Source of the DNA: Clostridia bacterium
GTDB lineage: Bacteria; Bacillota; Clostridia; Oscillospirales; CAG-272
Direction of reading: 5' to 3'
Length of the DNA: 42,663 bases
NCBI GenBank assembly: GCA_017456005.1
Contig: JAFTLJ010000097.1
Location: 1 to 42,663, forward strand
In this document: one piece after another, positions 1 to 8,824 of the stretch
Layout of the letters: the number at the start of each line of letters is the position of its first letter
Numbering within the stretch: position 1 is the first letter of the stretch
Made by a program: the position numbers and the translations under genes
Notes under the pieces: generated by a model
Seen by the model: the letters and a program-made list of their open reading frames with translations, nothing else
The model's database searches: none
What the model was told of the DNA's origin: nothing

Positions 1-21
1 AAAAAAGAAAGGAGGTTTAAA

Positions 22-1092
22 ATGCTCAAACTGCCCTTAAAGCCGCTAAAATTCAAAAAAATCAAAATAAAGCGCAAAAAAGCTGGCACGGCTAAAGCAA
101 AAGCGGCGCAAAGCAGCGCTCCGCACGCGCGCGCACAAGTGCGCACGCAGGCAAACGCGCACGCGAAAGCGACCGTAGCGTCACCGGTCCGCCCACAGGC
201 GCAAGGTGCACAGGGTATGCGCGCTTATGCACCAACACAGCGCACGGCTGTACAGAGCCGCCCCGCCGGCATGCCTTCTTCGGCAGCTGCACAGGCAGAA
301 AGAAGAAAAGCCGCTGAAGCGCAAGCCAAAAAGCAAAGAGAGCTTGCCGCAAGAGAAGAAAAAGCAAGAAAAGACGCGCAGAAAAAGCTGGCAGCACAGA
401 AAAAACAGCTCGCTAAAAAGAAGCGCGAAGAGCAAAACCTCCTGCTGAAAAAGCAAGCGGAAGAAAAACGCCGCGCAGAAGCCAAGCAGAAAGAGCTCTC
501 AAGGCGTGCAGAGCGCAAAAAGCAGCTCGCCGCAAGGCAAGAAGCAAAGCAAAAAAAGGAAGAAGCAAAGCTTCTCCGCAAGCAGGAAAAGGCAGAAGAA
601 AGACGCCTCGCAAAGAAAATAAGAGCCGAAAAAATAGCGGCAAGCCCTGTTTTTCTGTTTTTAAAAGGGCTTTACAAAACCTCCGCCGCAAACACGGAAG
701 CCTCCGCGGAAAAAAGGCGCTTCCCCTTCCTCGCCGTAGGCACGATAGCTCTCGCTACGGTCATGTTTATGGTGATAGTTTCCTCCTTCATGCAGATATC
801 GCAGATACAGGCGGAAATGAAGGATATGGAAGCAACCATACGCGAGCTGCGCGCGGAAGAACGCAAGCTTTCCATGGAGCTGGAGGGCAAATATTCCTCC
901 AAAATAAATTCCGTTGCCGCCGATATGGGGCTTTCGGGCACATACCACAAAACGTTCTACCTTGAAAGCGAAAATACGGGAAATACCGAAGAAACCGTGG
1001 CAAGCGACGAAGCGGAAAACGCCTCCACAGTAAACTCGCTTATGAGCGCTTTCAGCAAAAGCTTTAAAAAATTCCTTGAATTCATAGATTAA
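22..1092 (+). CDS. ftsL: FtsL-like septum protein with a long charged N-terminal extension
   Basis: Probable FtsL-type divisome protein, which with DivIC and DivIB activates the septal PBP/FtsW synthase at the membrane. What is seen: 356 residues. Residues about 1-85 are basic and Ala/Gln-rich. Residues about 85-205 are almost entirely Lys/Arg/Glu/Ala/Gln, as in a coiled coil or single charged helix. A single membrane segment lies at about 234-257, and a short extracytoplasmic coiled coil with heptad-like Ile/Met/Leu spacing at about 258-295. FtsL proteins are usually only 100-130 residues, so the cytoplasmic part is a large extension. The start is set by AAAGGAGG about 5 nt upstream. It is called from topology and from its place directly before the class B PBP, since FtsL sequence is poorly conserved. 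rsmH would be expected just outside the window on the left. Confidence 0.72.
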   Translation: MLKLPLKPLKFKKIKIKRKKAGTAKAKAAQSSAPHARAQVRTQANAHAKATVASPVRPQAQGAQGMRAYAPTQRTAVQSRPAGMPSSAAAQAERRKAAEAQAKKQRELAAREEKARKDAQKKLAAQKKQLAKKKREEQNLLLKKQAEEKRRAEAKQKELSRRAERKKQLAARQEAKQKKEEAKLLRKQEKAEERRLAKKIRAEKIAASPVFLFLKGLYKTSAANTEASAEKRRFPFLAVGTIALATVMFMVIVSSFMQISQIQAEMKDMEATIRELRAEERKLSMELEGKYSSKINSVAADMGLSGTYHKTFYLESENTGNTEETVASDEAENASTVNSLMSAFSKSFKKFLEFID

Positions 1093-1160
1093 CTTTAAGT
1101 CATAAATTCTCAAAGATTAAATATACATAATAACAGCAATTTCAGAGTGAGGAGAATATA

Positions 1161-1205
1161 ATGATATATGCTCTTTGCTCTTTTTGCGTTATTTTTCCCG
1201 ATTAA
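1161..1205 (+). CDS. possible 14-residue leader ORF upstream of the PBP gene
   Basis: A short frame with ATG at 1161 and TAA at 1203-1205, preceded by GAGGAG at ideal spacing. Its stop codon overlaps the AAGGAG ribosome binding site of the PBP gene at 1216. The product would be a short hydrophobic, Cys/Phe-containing peptide. It could couple or tune PBP translation, or be a chance frame. Nothing but the ribosome binding site and the position supports it. Confidence 0.3.
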   Translation: MIYALCSFCVIFPD

Positions 1206-1215
1206 GGAGCAATAA

Positions 1216-3471
1216 ATGAACCTTTCAGAAAAAACCGAATCTATTCTCGGCAAGCCGGGGCGCACGATACGCGCACGCTCTATGTTCATATTTACCGTGT
1301 GCATATTGCTCGCCTGCGGGCTTGTGGGCAGACTTATATTTCTGCAAATAATAAGCTACGATGAATACCGCAGAAAAGTTGTAGAGCAGATGGTGTACGA
1401 AACAACTATTTCTGCCTCCCGCGGGGCTATAACCGACAGAAACGGCGTGGTGCTCGCCACGAACTATACTACAGAAAGAATTTTCATAGACCCATCCTCT
1501 ATGAAGGACGAGGACGGCAACTTCGATGATGAGCTTCGCAAGCTCGTAGCACGGGGGCTTTCCGAAATACTCGGTGTAGAATACGATTTCGTATATACGG
1601 AAGCCAAAAAAACCAAATATAAAGACAGGACCATAAAGAAAAACGTGGATAAAGACACCGCCGAGCGCGTGCGCGCCTTTATGCTGGAGCACGATATAGA
1701 GTGCATACACTTTGCGGAAACCGCCACGCGCACATACCCCTTTTCCACACTCGCTTCGCACGTTATAGGCTTCTGCGGCACAGACGGCGGTCTGTACGGG
1801 CTTGAATACCAATACGATTCCATTTTAAAGGGCATAAACGGCAAGATCGTGGCGGCGCAGAACGGTGTCAGCGGAGATATGCCCTACGATTACGAAACGT
1901 ATATAGACGCAAAAAACGGCGCAAACCTTGTTACCACGCTCGATTACAAAATACAGAGCATAGTGGAAAAATACCTGGAGCAAGCGGCAGTGGAATCCGG
2001 CTGTGCATCGCGTGCGTGCGCCATAATAATGAACCCCAAAACGGGCGAGATATACGCTATGGCCACATACCCCTCCTTCGACCTCAACAGCCCACACACT
2101 CTGCCTGCATATTACGACACGTTGGTGGAGCAATACAAGTTGCAATACGGCGAAGGAACGCAAGAATGCAACGAAAAAATTTCGGCGCTCTTGCTTTCCA
2201 CCTGGAACAATAAATGCGTAACGGATACATACGAGCCCGGCTCCACGGCAAAAATACTTACGACGGCAATAGCCATTGAAGAAGGGCTTTCCTCTACAAC
2301 GGAAATGTTTTCCTGCACGGGCTCCTACCGCGTAAGCGGCTGGACAATAAAATGCCACAAGACCAGCGGCCACGGCTCGCTTACCTTTGCGGAAGCGCTG
2401 CAGCAATCGTGCAACCCCGTTATGATGAAGCTTTCGGAGCGCATAGGCATTTCCACATACAGCAATTACTTCAATTCATTCGGGCTTTCGCTTAAAACAG
2501 GGCTGGATCTGCCCGGCGAAGCCTCCCCCATCTTCAAAAACGAAGGCGAGCTTTCCGCGCTCGACCTTGCCGTATATTCTTTCGGTCAGCGCTTTAACGT
2601 CACGGCAATTCAGCTTGTTTCCGCTGTGGCTTCCGTGGCAAACGGCGGCACATTGGTAACACCCCACCTTATAAAAGCGGTGCTGGACGACGACGGCAAC
2701 GTGCTCGCCTCCTTCGGAACAAACGAGGTGCGCCAGATAGTGAGCAAAGAAACGTCCGAAACCATTTCCAAAATACTCGCAGACGGCGTTTCAGGCAACG
2801 GCGGCGCGAAAAACGCCTACGTTAAGGGTTATTCCGTGGCGGCAAAAACAGGTACTTCCGAAAAGGGTCTTGGCTCGGAGCGCATATGCTCTACGGTTGC
2901 CTACGCCCCCGCAGACGATCCGGAGGTCGTATGCCTGCTTATGGTAGACGAACCCACAAAGGGCTCTATATACGGCAGTACGGTAGCCGCGCCATACGTT
3001 TCAAAAATACTCGCAGAGGTGCTCCCTTACCTCGGTATAGAGCCGGAATACACGGAAGAAGAGCTTAAAAGCATGGCTATGAGCGTGCCCAGCTACCGCG
3101 GCCAGTCGCTCGATATGGCGAAAAAGATGATAGAAGACGCAGGCCTCAAATACGAAATCGTAGGCAACGGCACACGCGTTATTCAGCAGATACCCGCATC
3201 GGGCGAAAAAATGTCCAAGGATAATGGCAGGATCATTCTTTATACAGAGGAAAATATGCCCGAAAACAAAGATGCCGTTGTGCCGAGCGTAATAGGGCTT
3301 ACGGCAGAAGCGGCGAACAAGGTCCTTACCGATGCAGGGCTTAACGTAAGATTTTCCGGCACCACCATCGGCTCCGGCAACGTGGTATACTCACAGTCTA
3401 TAGAGGTCGGCACGGTCGTGGCAAAAGGCACTATCGTGGAAATAGAAATGCGTTATATGCAAATGGGATAA
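1216..3471 (+). CDS. pbpB: class B penicillin-binding protein with PASTA domains (PBP2B/SpoVD type)
   Basis: Membrane-anchored DD-transpeptidase that cross-links septal peptidoglycan as the partner of FtsW. The 751 residues show a short cytoplasmic N-terminus, one membrane anchor at about 23-46, a dimerisation domain, and the transpeptidase motifs SxxK (Ser343, Lys346), SxN (Ser398-Cys399-Asn400) and KTG (Lys544-Thr545-Gly546). Two C-terminal PASTA repeats follow, at about 620-680 and 690-751. ATG at 1216 follows AAGGAG at 1204-1209. It lies between the FtsL-like gene and murE, the standard dcw position. Two PASTA repeats fit vegetative PBP2B/PBP2X as well as sporulation SpoVD, and sequence alone does not separate these roles. 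The family and activity are secure. Confidence 0.93.
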   Translation: MNLSEKTESILGKPGRTIRARSMFIFTVCILLACGLVGRLIFLQIISYDEYRRKVVEQMVYETTISASRGAITDRNGVVLATNYTTERIFIDPSSMKDEDGNFDDELRKLVARGLSEILGVEYDFVYTEAKKTKYKDRTIKKNVDKDTAERVRAFMLEHDIECIHFAETATRTYPFSTLASHVIGFCGTDGGLYGLEYQYDSILKGINGKIVAAQNGVSGDMPYDYETYIDAKNGANLVTTLDYKIQSIVEKYLEQAAVESGCASRACAIIMNPKTGEIYAMATYPSFDLNSPHTLPAYYDTLVEQYKLQYGEGTQECNEKISALLLSTWNNKCVTDTYEPGSTAKILTTAIAIEEGLSSTTEMFSCTGSYRVSGWTIKCHKTSGHGSLTFAEALQQSCNPVMMKLSERIGISTYSNYFNSFGLSLKTGLDLPGEASPIFKNEGELSALDLAVYSFGQRFNVTAIQLVSAVASVANGGTLVTPHLIKAVLDDDGNVLASFGTNEVRQIVSKETSETISKILADGVSGNGGAKNAYVKGYSVAAKTGTSEKGLGSERICSTVAYAPADDPEVVCLLMVDEPTKGSIYGSTVAAPYVSKILAEVLPYLGIEPEYTEEELKSMAMSVPSYRGQSLDMAKKMIEDAGLKYEIVGNGTRVIQQIPASGEKMSKDNGRIILYTEENMPENKDAVVPSVIGLTAEAANKVLTDAGLNVRFSGTTIGSGNVVYSQSIEVGTVVAKGTIVEIEMRYMQMG

Positions 3472-3474
3472 GAG

Positions 3475-3538
3475 CAAAGCGCTATGCACAGAAGCGCTTT
3501 GCAGAAATGCGGTATTTCGCCGCATAGCGAAATACCGC
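3475..3538. repeat. two tandem perfect inverted repeats between pbpB and murE
   Basis: The first hairpin has 8-bp arms (3475-3482 and 3494-3501) around an 11-nt loop. The second has 12-bp perfect arms (3509-3520 and 3527-3538) around a 6-nt loop. Neither is followed by an uninterrupted T tract, so they are weak candidates for intrinsic terminators. They may stabilise or process the operon mRNA, or be a mobile palindromic element. Confidence 0.6.
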
Positions 3539-3575
3539 GGAATTTATTATATTTTTACCGTTTCGGAGAAAAATT

Positions 3576-5033
3576 ATGAAACTTTTTGATTTAATTACCG
3601 AAAAAGAAGTATTGAATCCCACAGAAAATTTGGGTACAATAGAAATAAGCGGCGTTTGCTGTGACACACGAACCATAAAAGCGGGCGAAGCCTTCTTCGC
3701 GCTCGCAGGCGTGAACAGCGACGGCGCAAAATATGCGCGCGAATCCGCAGAAAAGGGCGCTGTCTGCATAGTGGCGGAAAAGCATTTTGCAGAAGCAATT
3801 TCCGTGCCTACGGTAATCGTGCGCGACGTGCGCGAGGCGTTTGCACGCGCCTGCTTTGCCGCCGCAGGAGACCCGCAGAAAAAAATAACAATAATCGGTG
3901 TTACGGGCACAAACGGCAAAACCACCATAACAAACGTCATAAAGAAAATTCTTTCCGACGCAGGCAAAAAATGCGCTATGTTCACAACTGTCGGCTATGA
4001 CGTTTGCGGCGCGTTCTACCCCTCCACCCACACCACGCCTCCTCCCGAAAAGCTCGCTCCGCTTTTTGCGGAAGCGTATGCAAACGGTGCGGAATACGCT
4101 GTTATGGAGGTTTCCTCTCACGCAGTGGCGCAGAAGCGCATAGGTGCGCTTTCCTTTGACGTGGGCATATTCACAAACATCACGCGCGACCACCTCGATT
4201 ACCACAAAACCATGGAAGAATACACGCGCGTTAAGGCCTCCTTCTTCGCATACTGCAAGCACGCAGTAATAAACCTCGACGATGAAAGAGCACACGATAT
4301 CGCCGCAGGCGCTGTGGGCGATGTGCACTTTGTTTCAGCAAAAAAAGATGCCGAATACAAAATAGAAAATATATCCATAGCTCCCGAGGGCATGAGCTAT
4401 ACGCTCTGCCGCGAAGGCGAAAAAACACCCATATCGCTTGCCGTTGCGGGTGATTTTAACATATACAACACGGCAGAAGCGGCTATCGCATGCAAAATTC
4501 TGGGCATAGAAGAAAAAGACATCGTCGCCTCTCTCGCAGATTTCGGCGGTGTGGCGGGCAGAATGGAAACCGTGGCAAAAAATGCCCTCCCCTACACAGT
4601 TATAATAGACTACGCCCATACGCCCGACGCGCTGATAAAAGCGCTTACCGCCTGCAGAAAAATAACGCGCGGCACGCTCTACTGCGTTTTCGGCTGCGGA
4701 GGCAACCGCGACAGGGGCAAGCGCTTTGAAATGGGCGATATAGCCACGCGGCTTGCCGATATTGCCGTTATCACGAGCGATAACCCCAGGAACGAAGAGC
4801 CTGAAAGCATTATTGCAGATATCGTAAGCGGCGTGCAGGACGGCAGAAGCAACTTTGTTACGATAGTTTCCCGACAGGAAGCAATAGAATACACCCTTGA
4901 AAACGCGAAAGCGGGCGACGTTATACTGCTCGCAGGAAAGGGGCACGAAACATACATAATAGACAAAGACGGAACACACTATTTTTCCGAAAAAGACGTC
5001 GTTATGAATTTCACAGAAAGAAAAGAGTTTTAA
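3576..5033 (+). CDS. murE: UDP-MurNAc-tripeptide synthetase (meso-DAP type)
   Basis: Cytoplasmic Mur ligase that adds the third stem-peptide residue to UDP-MurNAc-L-Ala-D-Glu using ATP. The 485-residue protein has the family P-loop GTNGKTT at residues 111-117, the conserved NITRDHLDYH stretch, and the C-terminal ligase domain. The signature Asp402-Asn403-Pro404-Arg405 (DNPR) is the form found in meso-diaminopimelate-adding enzymes; lysine-adding MurE proteins differ here. ATG 3576 follows GGAG at a usable distance. It is followed after 5 nt by murF, so the two are surely co-transcribed. Length and motif set are normal. Confidence 0.96.
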   Translation: MKLFDLITEKEVLNPTENLGTIEISGVCCDTRTIKAGEAFFALAGVNSDGAKYARESAEKGAVCIVAEKHFAEAISVPTVIVRDVREAFARACFAAAGDPQKKITIIGVTGTNGKTTITNVIKKILSDAGKKCAMFTTVGYDVCGAFYPSTHTTPPPEKLAPLFAEAYANGAEYAVMEVSSHAVAQKRIGALSFDVGIFTNITRDHLDYHKTMEEYTRVKASFFAYCKHAVINLDDERAHDIAAGAVGDVHFVSAKKDAEYKIENISIAPEGMSYTLCREGEKTPISLAVAGDFNIYNTAEAAIACKILGIEEKDIVASLADFGGVAGRMETVAKNALPYTVIIDYAHTPDALIKALTACRKITRGTLYCVFGCGGNRDRGKRFEMGDIATRLADIAVITSDNPRNEEPESIIADIVSGVQDGRSNFVTIVSRQEAIEYTLENAKAGDVILLAGKGHETYIIDKDGTHYFSEKDVVMNFTERKEF

Positions 5034-5038
5034 AAACA

Positions 5039-6430
5039 ATGTACCTTGGTTTAAGCAAAAGCGGGCTCACACTCGGCGAAGCAGCCCGTTTTATGGGTGG
5101 CACGCTCTGCTATGCCGACCCGCAGGAAAAATTTTATAAAATATCTACAGATTCCCGTAAAATAAGCGGTGGCGAACTTTTCTTCGCTCTGTGCGGCGAA
5201 AGGTTTGATGCGCACGATTTCGTGCCGGCTGTTACAGCGGCAGGTGCTGCATGTGCCGTGGTTTCAAAACCGCAGGCGGAAAATATACCGCACATTCTCG
5301 TGGCGGACACAAAAACGACGCTCGGCGCTTTTGCCAAAAATTATTATGACCTTTTCGGTGCACTTACCGTGGGCGTTACAGGCTCTGTAGGCAAAACCAC
5401 CACGAAGGAGTTTATAGCCGCTGTGCTGGCCGAAAAATATGAAACCGCGAAAACCGCAGGCAACTTCAATAACGAAATAGGCCTGCCGCTAACGCTTATA
5501 GGCTTCGAAGCGCCGAAAAACGCGCTCGTGGCGGAAATGGGCATGAGCGCGCGCGGCGAAATTTCGCGCCTTACGCGCATAGCGCGCCCCGATATAGCCG
5601 TTATAACCAACATCGGCTCCTCTCATCTGGAAAACCTCGGCACGCGCGAAAACATTGCTCTTGCCAAGCTCGAAATAGCAGAGGGTCTACCCGAAGACGG
5701 CGTGCTTATTATGAACGGCGACGAACCTCTCCTGCGCGCGCACAAAAAAATCCGCAAAAACATCTGCTTCATCTCGCTTATCGACAAAAATTGCGAATAT
5801 TTCGCGTATAATATAACAGAGGGCGAAGATTTTACGGAATTTTCTTACATCTCCCCTCGCGGCACTTTTGCAGGTGTAAAAATACCTACCATAGGCAAAC
5901 ACAACGTGTACAACGCGCTCGCCGCCATCGCTGTGGGCGAAAACGCAGGCGTAGAAAGTGAGAAAATAGCCGCAGGGCTTCTTACCTTTACAGGCTGTGC
6001 AATGCGCGCACAGGTCGAAAAACGCGGCGAAATAACCGTTATAGAAGATTGCTACAACGCAAGCCCGGAATCTATGCGCGCCTCTATTGATACGCTCTGC
6101 CACGTTGCCAAAAACGGGGGCAGAAAGGTGGCTTTCCTCGGCGAAATGCGCGAGCTCGGCAAAGACAGCGCAAAAATGCACTTTGCCGTGGGCGAATACG
6201 CCGCGCACGCAGGCGTAGACCTGCTCTTCACTTTCGGCACGGCGGCGTTTGAAATAGCGTGCGGCGCAAAAAACGCGGGTATGCGCGAGGAAAGCATAGT
6301 TTTCATAGAAGACACGGAAAACGCACATGCCGCCGCAGAAAAGCTGAAGACACTTATAAAAAAAGACGACGTAATCCTGTTCAAAGCAAGCCGCGCGCTG
6401 AAGCTGGAAAGGGTTTGCCGCGAAATTTAA
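5039..6430 (+). CDS. murF: UDP-MurNAc-tripeptide--D-Ala-D-Ala ligase
   Basis: Last cytoplasmic ligase of the UDP-MurNAc-pentapeptide pathway; it joins D-Ala-D-Ala to the tripeptide with ATP hydrolysis. The 463 residues include the P-loop GSVGKTTT (from Gly115, Lys119), the NIGSSHLENLG segment and a C-terminal domain containing DCYNASPESM, all typical of MurF. The start is only 5 nt after the murE stop. No strong Shine-Dalgarno is seen (AAAGAG lies inside the murE end), which suggests translational coupling. It lies between murE and mraY, the usual order. Confidence 0.95.
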   Translation: MYLGLSKSGLTLGEAARFMGGTLCYADPQEKFYKISTDSRKISGGELFFALCGERFDAHDFVPAVTAAGAACAVVSKPQAENIPHILVADTKTTLGAFAKNYYDLFGALTVGVTGSVGKTTTKEFIAAVLAEKYETAKTAGNFNNEIGLPLTLIGFEAPKNALVAEMGMSARGEISRLTRIARPDIAVITNIGSSHLENLGTRENIALAKLEIAEGLPEDGVLIMNGDEPLLRAHKKIRKNICFISLIDKNCEYFAYNITEGEDFTEFSYISPRGTFAGVKIPTIGKHNVYNALAAIAVGENAGVESEKIAAGLLTFTGCAMRAQVEKRGEITVIEDCYNASPESMRASIDTLCHVAKNGGRKVAFLGEMRELGKDSAKMHFAVGEYAAHAGVDLLFTFGTAAFEIACGAKNAGMREESIVFIEDTENAHAAAEKLKTLIKKDDVILFKASRALKLERVCREI

Positions 6431-6442
6431 CGGAGAAAACAA

Positions 6443-7423
6443 ATGGTTGTAAAATTTTTAGTAGCGCTCGCCGTGTGCTTTGCCTCTACGGCTGTGCTCG
6501 CAAGAATATTCATTCCCGTGCTGAAAAGCTATAAAATCGGGCAGAAAATACGAGAAATAGGCCCTCGCTGGCATAAATCCAAAGAGGGCACACCCATTAT
6601 GGGCGGCATCTTCTTCGCCGTGCCCGTAGTGCTCGTAATGCTAGTATATGCGTTTGCGTTCATCGGTCTTTCCGAAACGGGCGTGCGCTTTCTGCTTTCC
6701 GTGGCGTTGGCGCTTGCAAACGGCGCAATAGGCTTTATAGACGATGCGCGCAAGCTCTTCAAAAAGCAGAACGAGGGGCTTAAAGCCGGCGAAAAATTTA
6801 TGCTGCAGCTTATCGTGGGCGCGCTCTACCTTTTGGGAATGACGTATTTCGGCGGCCTTTCCACAGAGCTCTATCTCCCCTTTTTCGACGTAAGCTTTGA
6901 CCTTGGCAGATTCTACTACGTTATAGCGCTTTTACTTATCGTCGGCGTTACGAACGCCGTTAACCTTACAGACGGTATAGACGGCCTTGCTTCCTCTGTT
7001 ACAGCTGTGGTTTGCGCGTTTTTCGCTGTTTGCGGCATTGCGGCGGCAAACGAGGGCGCGCTCTACCTTGCAGGGGCTGTTTTCGGCGGCTGCCTCGGTT
7101 TTCTAGTTTACAATTTCAACCCTGCCAAGATTTTTATGGGCGACACAGGCTCGCTCTTCCTGGGCGGTGCGGTCTGCGCTATGGCGTTCCTTATGAATAA
7201 CCCGCTTATAATCCTCGTTGCGGGAATCATCTACATCGCGGAAGCAGGCTCTGTTATGCTTCAGGTTTTCTACTACAAAATTACAAAAGGCAAACGTCTT
7301 TTCAAAATGTCCCCCATTCACCACCATTTCGAGCGCTGCGGTTGGTCGGAAAACAAAATAGTTGCGGTTTTCTCGCTTATAAGCGTTTGTGCCTGCGTGC
7401 TGGCGTACCTCTTCGGAAGATAA
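6443..7423 (+). CDS. mraY: phospho-N-acetylmuramoyl-pentapeptide transferase
   Basis: Integral membrane enzyme that transfers phospho-MurNAc-pentapeptide to undecaprenyl phosphate, making lipid I. At 326 residues it has the normal length and about ten hydrophobic segments. The catalytic motifs are present: Asp100-Asp101, NLTDGIDGL (Asp177), FMGDTGS (Asp234), and the HHHFE loop near the C-terminus. GGAG precedes ATG 6443. murD normally follows mraY, but here ftsW begins only 60 nt downstream. Confidence 0.97.
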   Translation: MVVKFLVALAVCFASTAVLARIFIPVLKSYKIGQKIREIGPRWHKSKEGTPIMGGIFFAVPVVLVMLVYAFAFIGLSETGVRFLLSVALALANGAIGFIDDARKLFKKQNEGLKAGEKFMLQLIVGALYLLGMTYFGGLSTELYLPFFDVSFDLGRFYYVIALLLIVGVTNAVNLTDGIDGLASSVTAVVCAFFAVCGIAAANEGALYLAGAVFGGCLGFLVYNFNPAKIFMGDTGSLFLGGAVCAMAFLMNNPLIILVAGIIYIAEAGSVMLQVFYYKITKGKRLFKMSPIHHHFERCGWSENKIVAVFSLISVCACVLAYLFGR

Positions 7424-7483
7424 GGTATTTTACGCAAAGCGTCGCCAACCCAATTTTCCCAAATTATTTCCACGGGAGTTTTT

Positions 7484-8776
7484 ATGCCAAAAGAAAAATT
7501 CGATTTCACAGCGGGGCTTGAGCTTGCCGAAGAAAAGGAAACGGCAAAGAAAAAGCAAGAGCCCACCGCCAAAAAGAAGGGCGCAAAGAGAAAAAAAGCG
7601 CCAACAGAAAAAAACAATTTCCAAAAATTCCTCGAGCCAATGCTCTCGGCAGAGGAGTTTACCTCCGTGCGCCGCGTACGCGGCAGTATGGACACCACGT
7701 TCCTTATAATAGTCCTTCTTCTGCTTTGCTACGGCTCTGTTATGGTATTTTCCGCAAGCTACGCCTTCGCGGAATACAGATTTCAAAACAGCCTTTTCTT
7801 CGTAAAAAAGCAAACGCTGTGGGCGGCGGCGGGGATAGCGGTAATGATATTATTTTCACGTATAGACTACCGCATACTGCGCAAATTCACTATACCGATA
7901 TTCTGCATAAGCTACGTTCTGCTCTGGTTCGTTTTCGTACCCGGAATAGGCTCAAGCAGCCATGGTGCTACACGTTGGGTTGACCTGAAGATAATTTCCT
8001 TCCAGCCCTCCGACATTATGAAGTTTGCAATAGTTCTGCTGTTTGCGCTTTACATATCGACGTATATAGACAAAATAGGGCAATTCAAATATGGTATTCT
8101 GATACCCGCTTCCATACTTATCGTGGTTTGCGGCTCTGTTATAGTGCAGAAGCACATTTCCGGTACGGTAATAATATTCCTTATAGGCGCTGTTATGATT
8201 CTCGTTTCCGGCGCATCGGCAAAGTGGCTCGGCGGTATATGTGCCGCGGGCGCTTCTGTCGTTGTTTCCATAATCCTGTTTACCGATTACGCGAGCGCGC
8301 GAGTAGAAGCATGGCTTCACCCCGAAACGGTGCTCAAGGACGGCGGCTGGCAGCCGTACCAGAGCTTGCTTGCCATCGGCTCGGGCGGATTTTTCGGCGT
8401 GGGTCTGGGCAACAGCTACCAAAAGCAGCTCTGGCTTCCCGAGCCGCAGAACGACTTTATCTTCGCCATAGTTTGCGAGGAGCTTGGCTTTGTGGGCGGT
8501 ATAGCCGTTATAGTGCTGTTTATGGCGCTTATGTGGCGCGGCTTTTATATAGCAAAGAAAGCACCCGACACATTCTCCTCCCTGCTCGTAACGGGCCTCG
8601 TGGCAAAGGTGGGCATTCAGGCTCTGCTTAACATAGCCGTTGTTACCACCACCATACCCACAACTGGTATTGCCCTGCCGTTTTTCAGCTACGGCGGCAC
8701 GGCGCTCATAATGCAGCTTATGGAAATGGGCATAGTGCTTTCCGTTTCCCGCTATACCTCGCAGGAAAAGGTGTGA
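7484..8776 (+). CDS. ftsW: SEDS septal peptidoglycan polymerase FtsW
   Basis: SEDS-family glycosyltransferase that polymerises lipid II at the septum together with the class B PBP. The 430 residues begin with a basic, Lys-rich cytoplasmic extension of about 65 residues. About ten membrane segments follow. The PEPQND loop carries the conserved Asp (Asp324) of SEDS enzymes, and the C-terminal ALPFFSYGGTAL motif is typical. GGGAG precedes ATG 7484. In the dcw context FtsW is preferred over RodA or SpoVE, though a sporulation-specific SpoVE role cannot be excluded. Confidence 0.92.
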   Translation: MPKEKFDFTAGLELAEEKETAKKKQEPTAKKKGAKRKKAPTEKNNFQKFLEPMLSAEEFTSVRRVRGSMDTTFLIIVLLLLCYGSVMVFSASYAFAEYRFQNSLFFVKKQTLWAAAGIAVMILFSRIDYRILRKFTIPIFCISYVLLWFVFVPGIGSSSHGATRWVDLKIISFQPSDIMKFAIVLLFALYISTYIDKIGQFKYGILIPASILIVVCGSVIVQKHISGTVIIFLIGAVMILVSGASAKWLGGICAAGASVVVSIILFTDYASARVEAWLHPETVLKDGGWQPYQSLLAIGSGGFFGVGLGNSYQKQLWLPEPQNDFIFAIVCEELGFVGGIAVIVLFMALMWRGFYIAKKAPDTFSSLLVTGLVAKVGIQALLNIAVVTTTIPTTGIALPFFSYGGTALIMQLMEMGIVLSVSRYTSQEKV

Positions 8777-8824
8777 TCTCAATACGCATTTTTCATTCTT
8801 CACTCTATCGAAAGGCATTTTAAT

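Noticed and set aside
3509-3538. Intrinsic terminator after pbpB
   Set aside because: The stem is perfect but no T tract follows directly, and murE continues the same pathway in the same direction, so full termination is unlikely.
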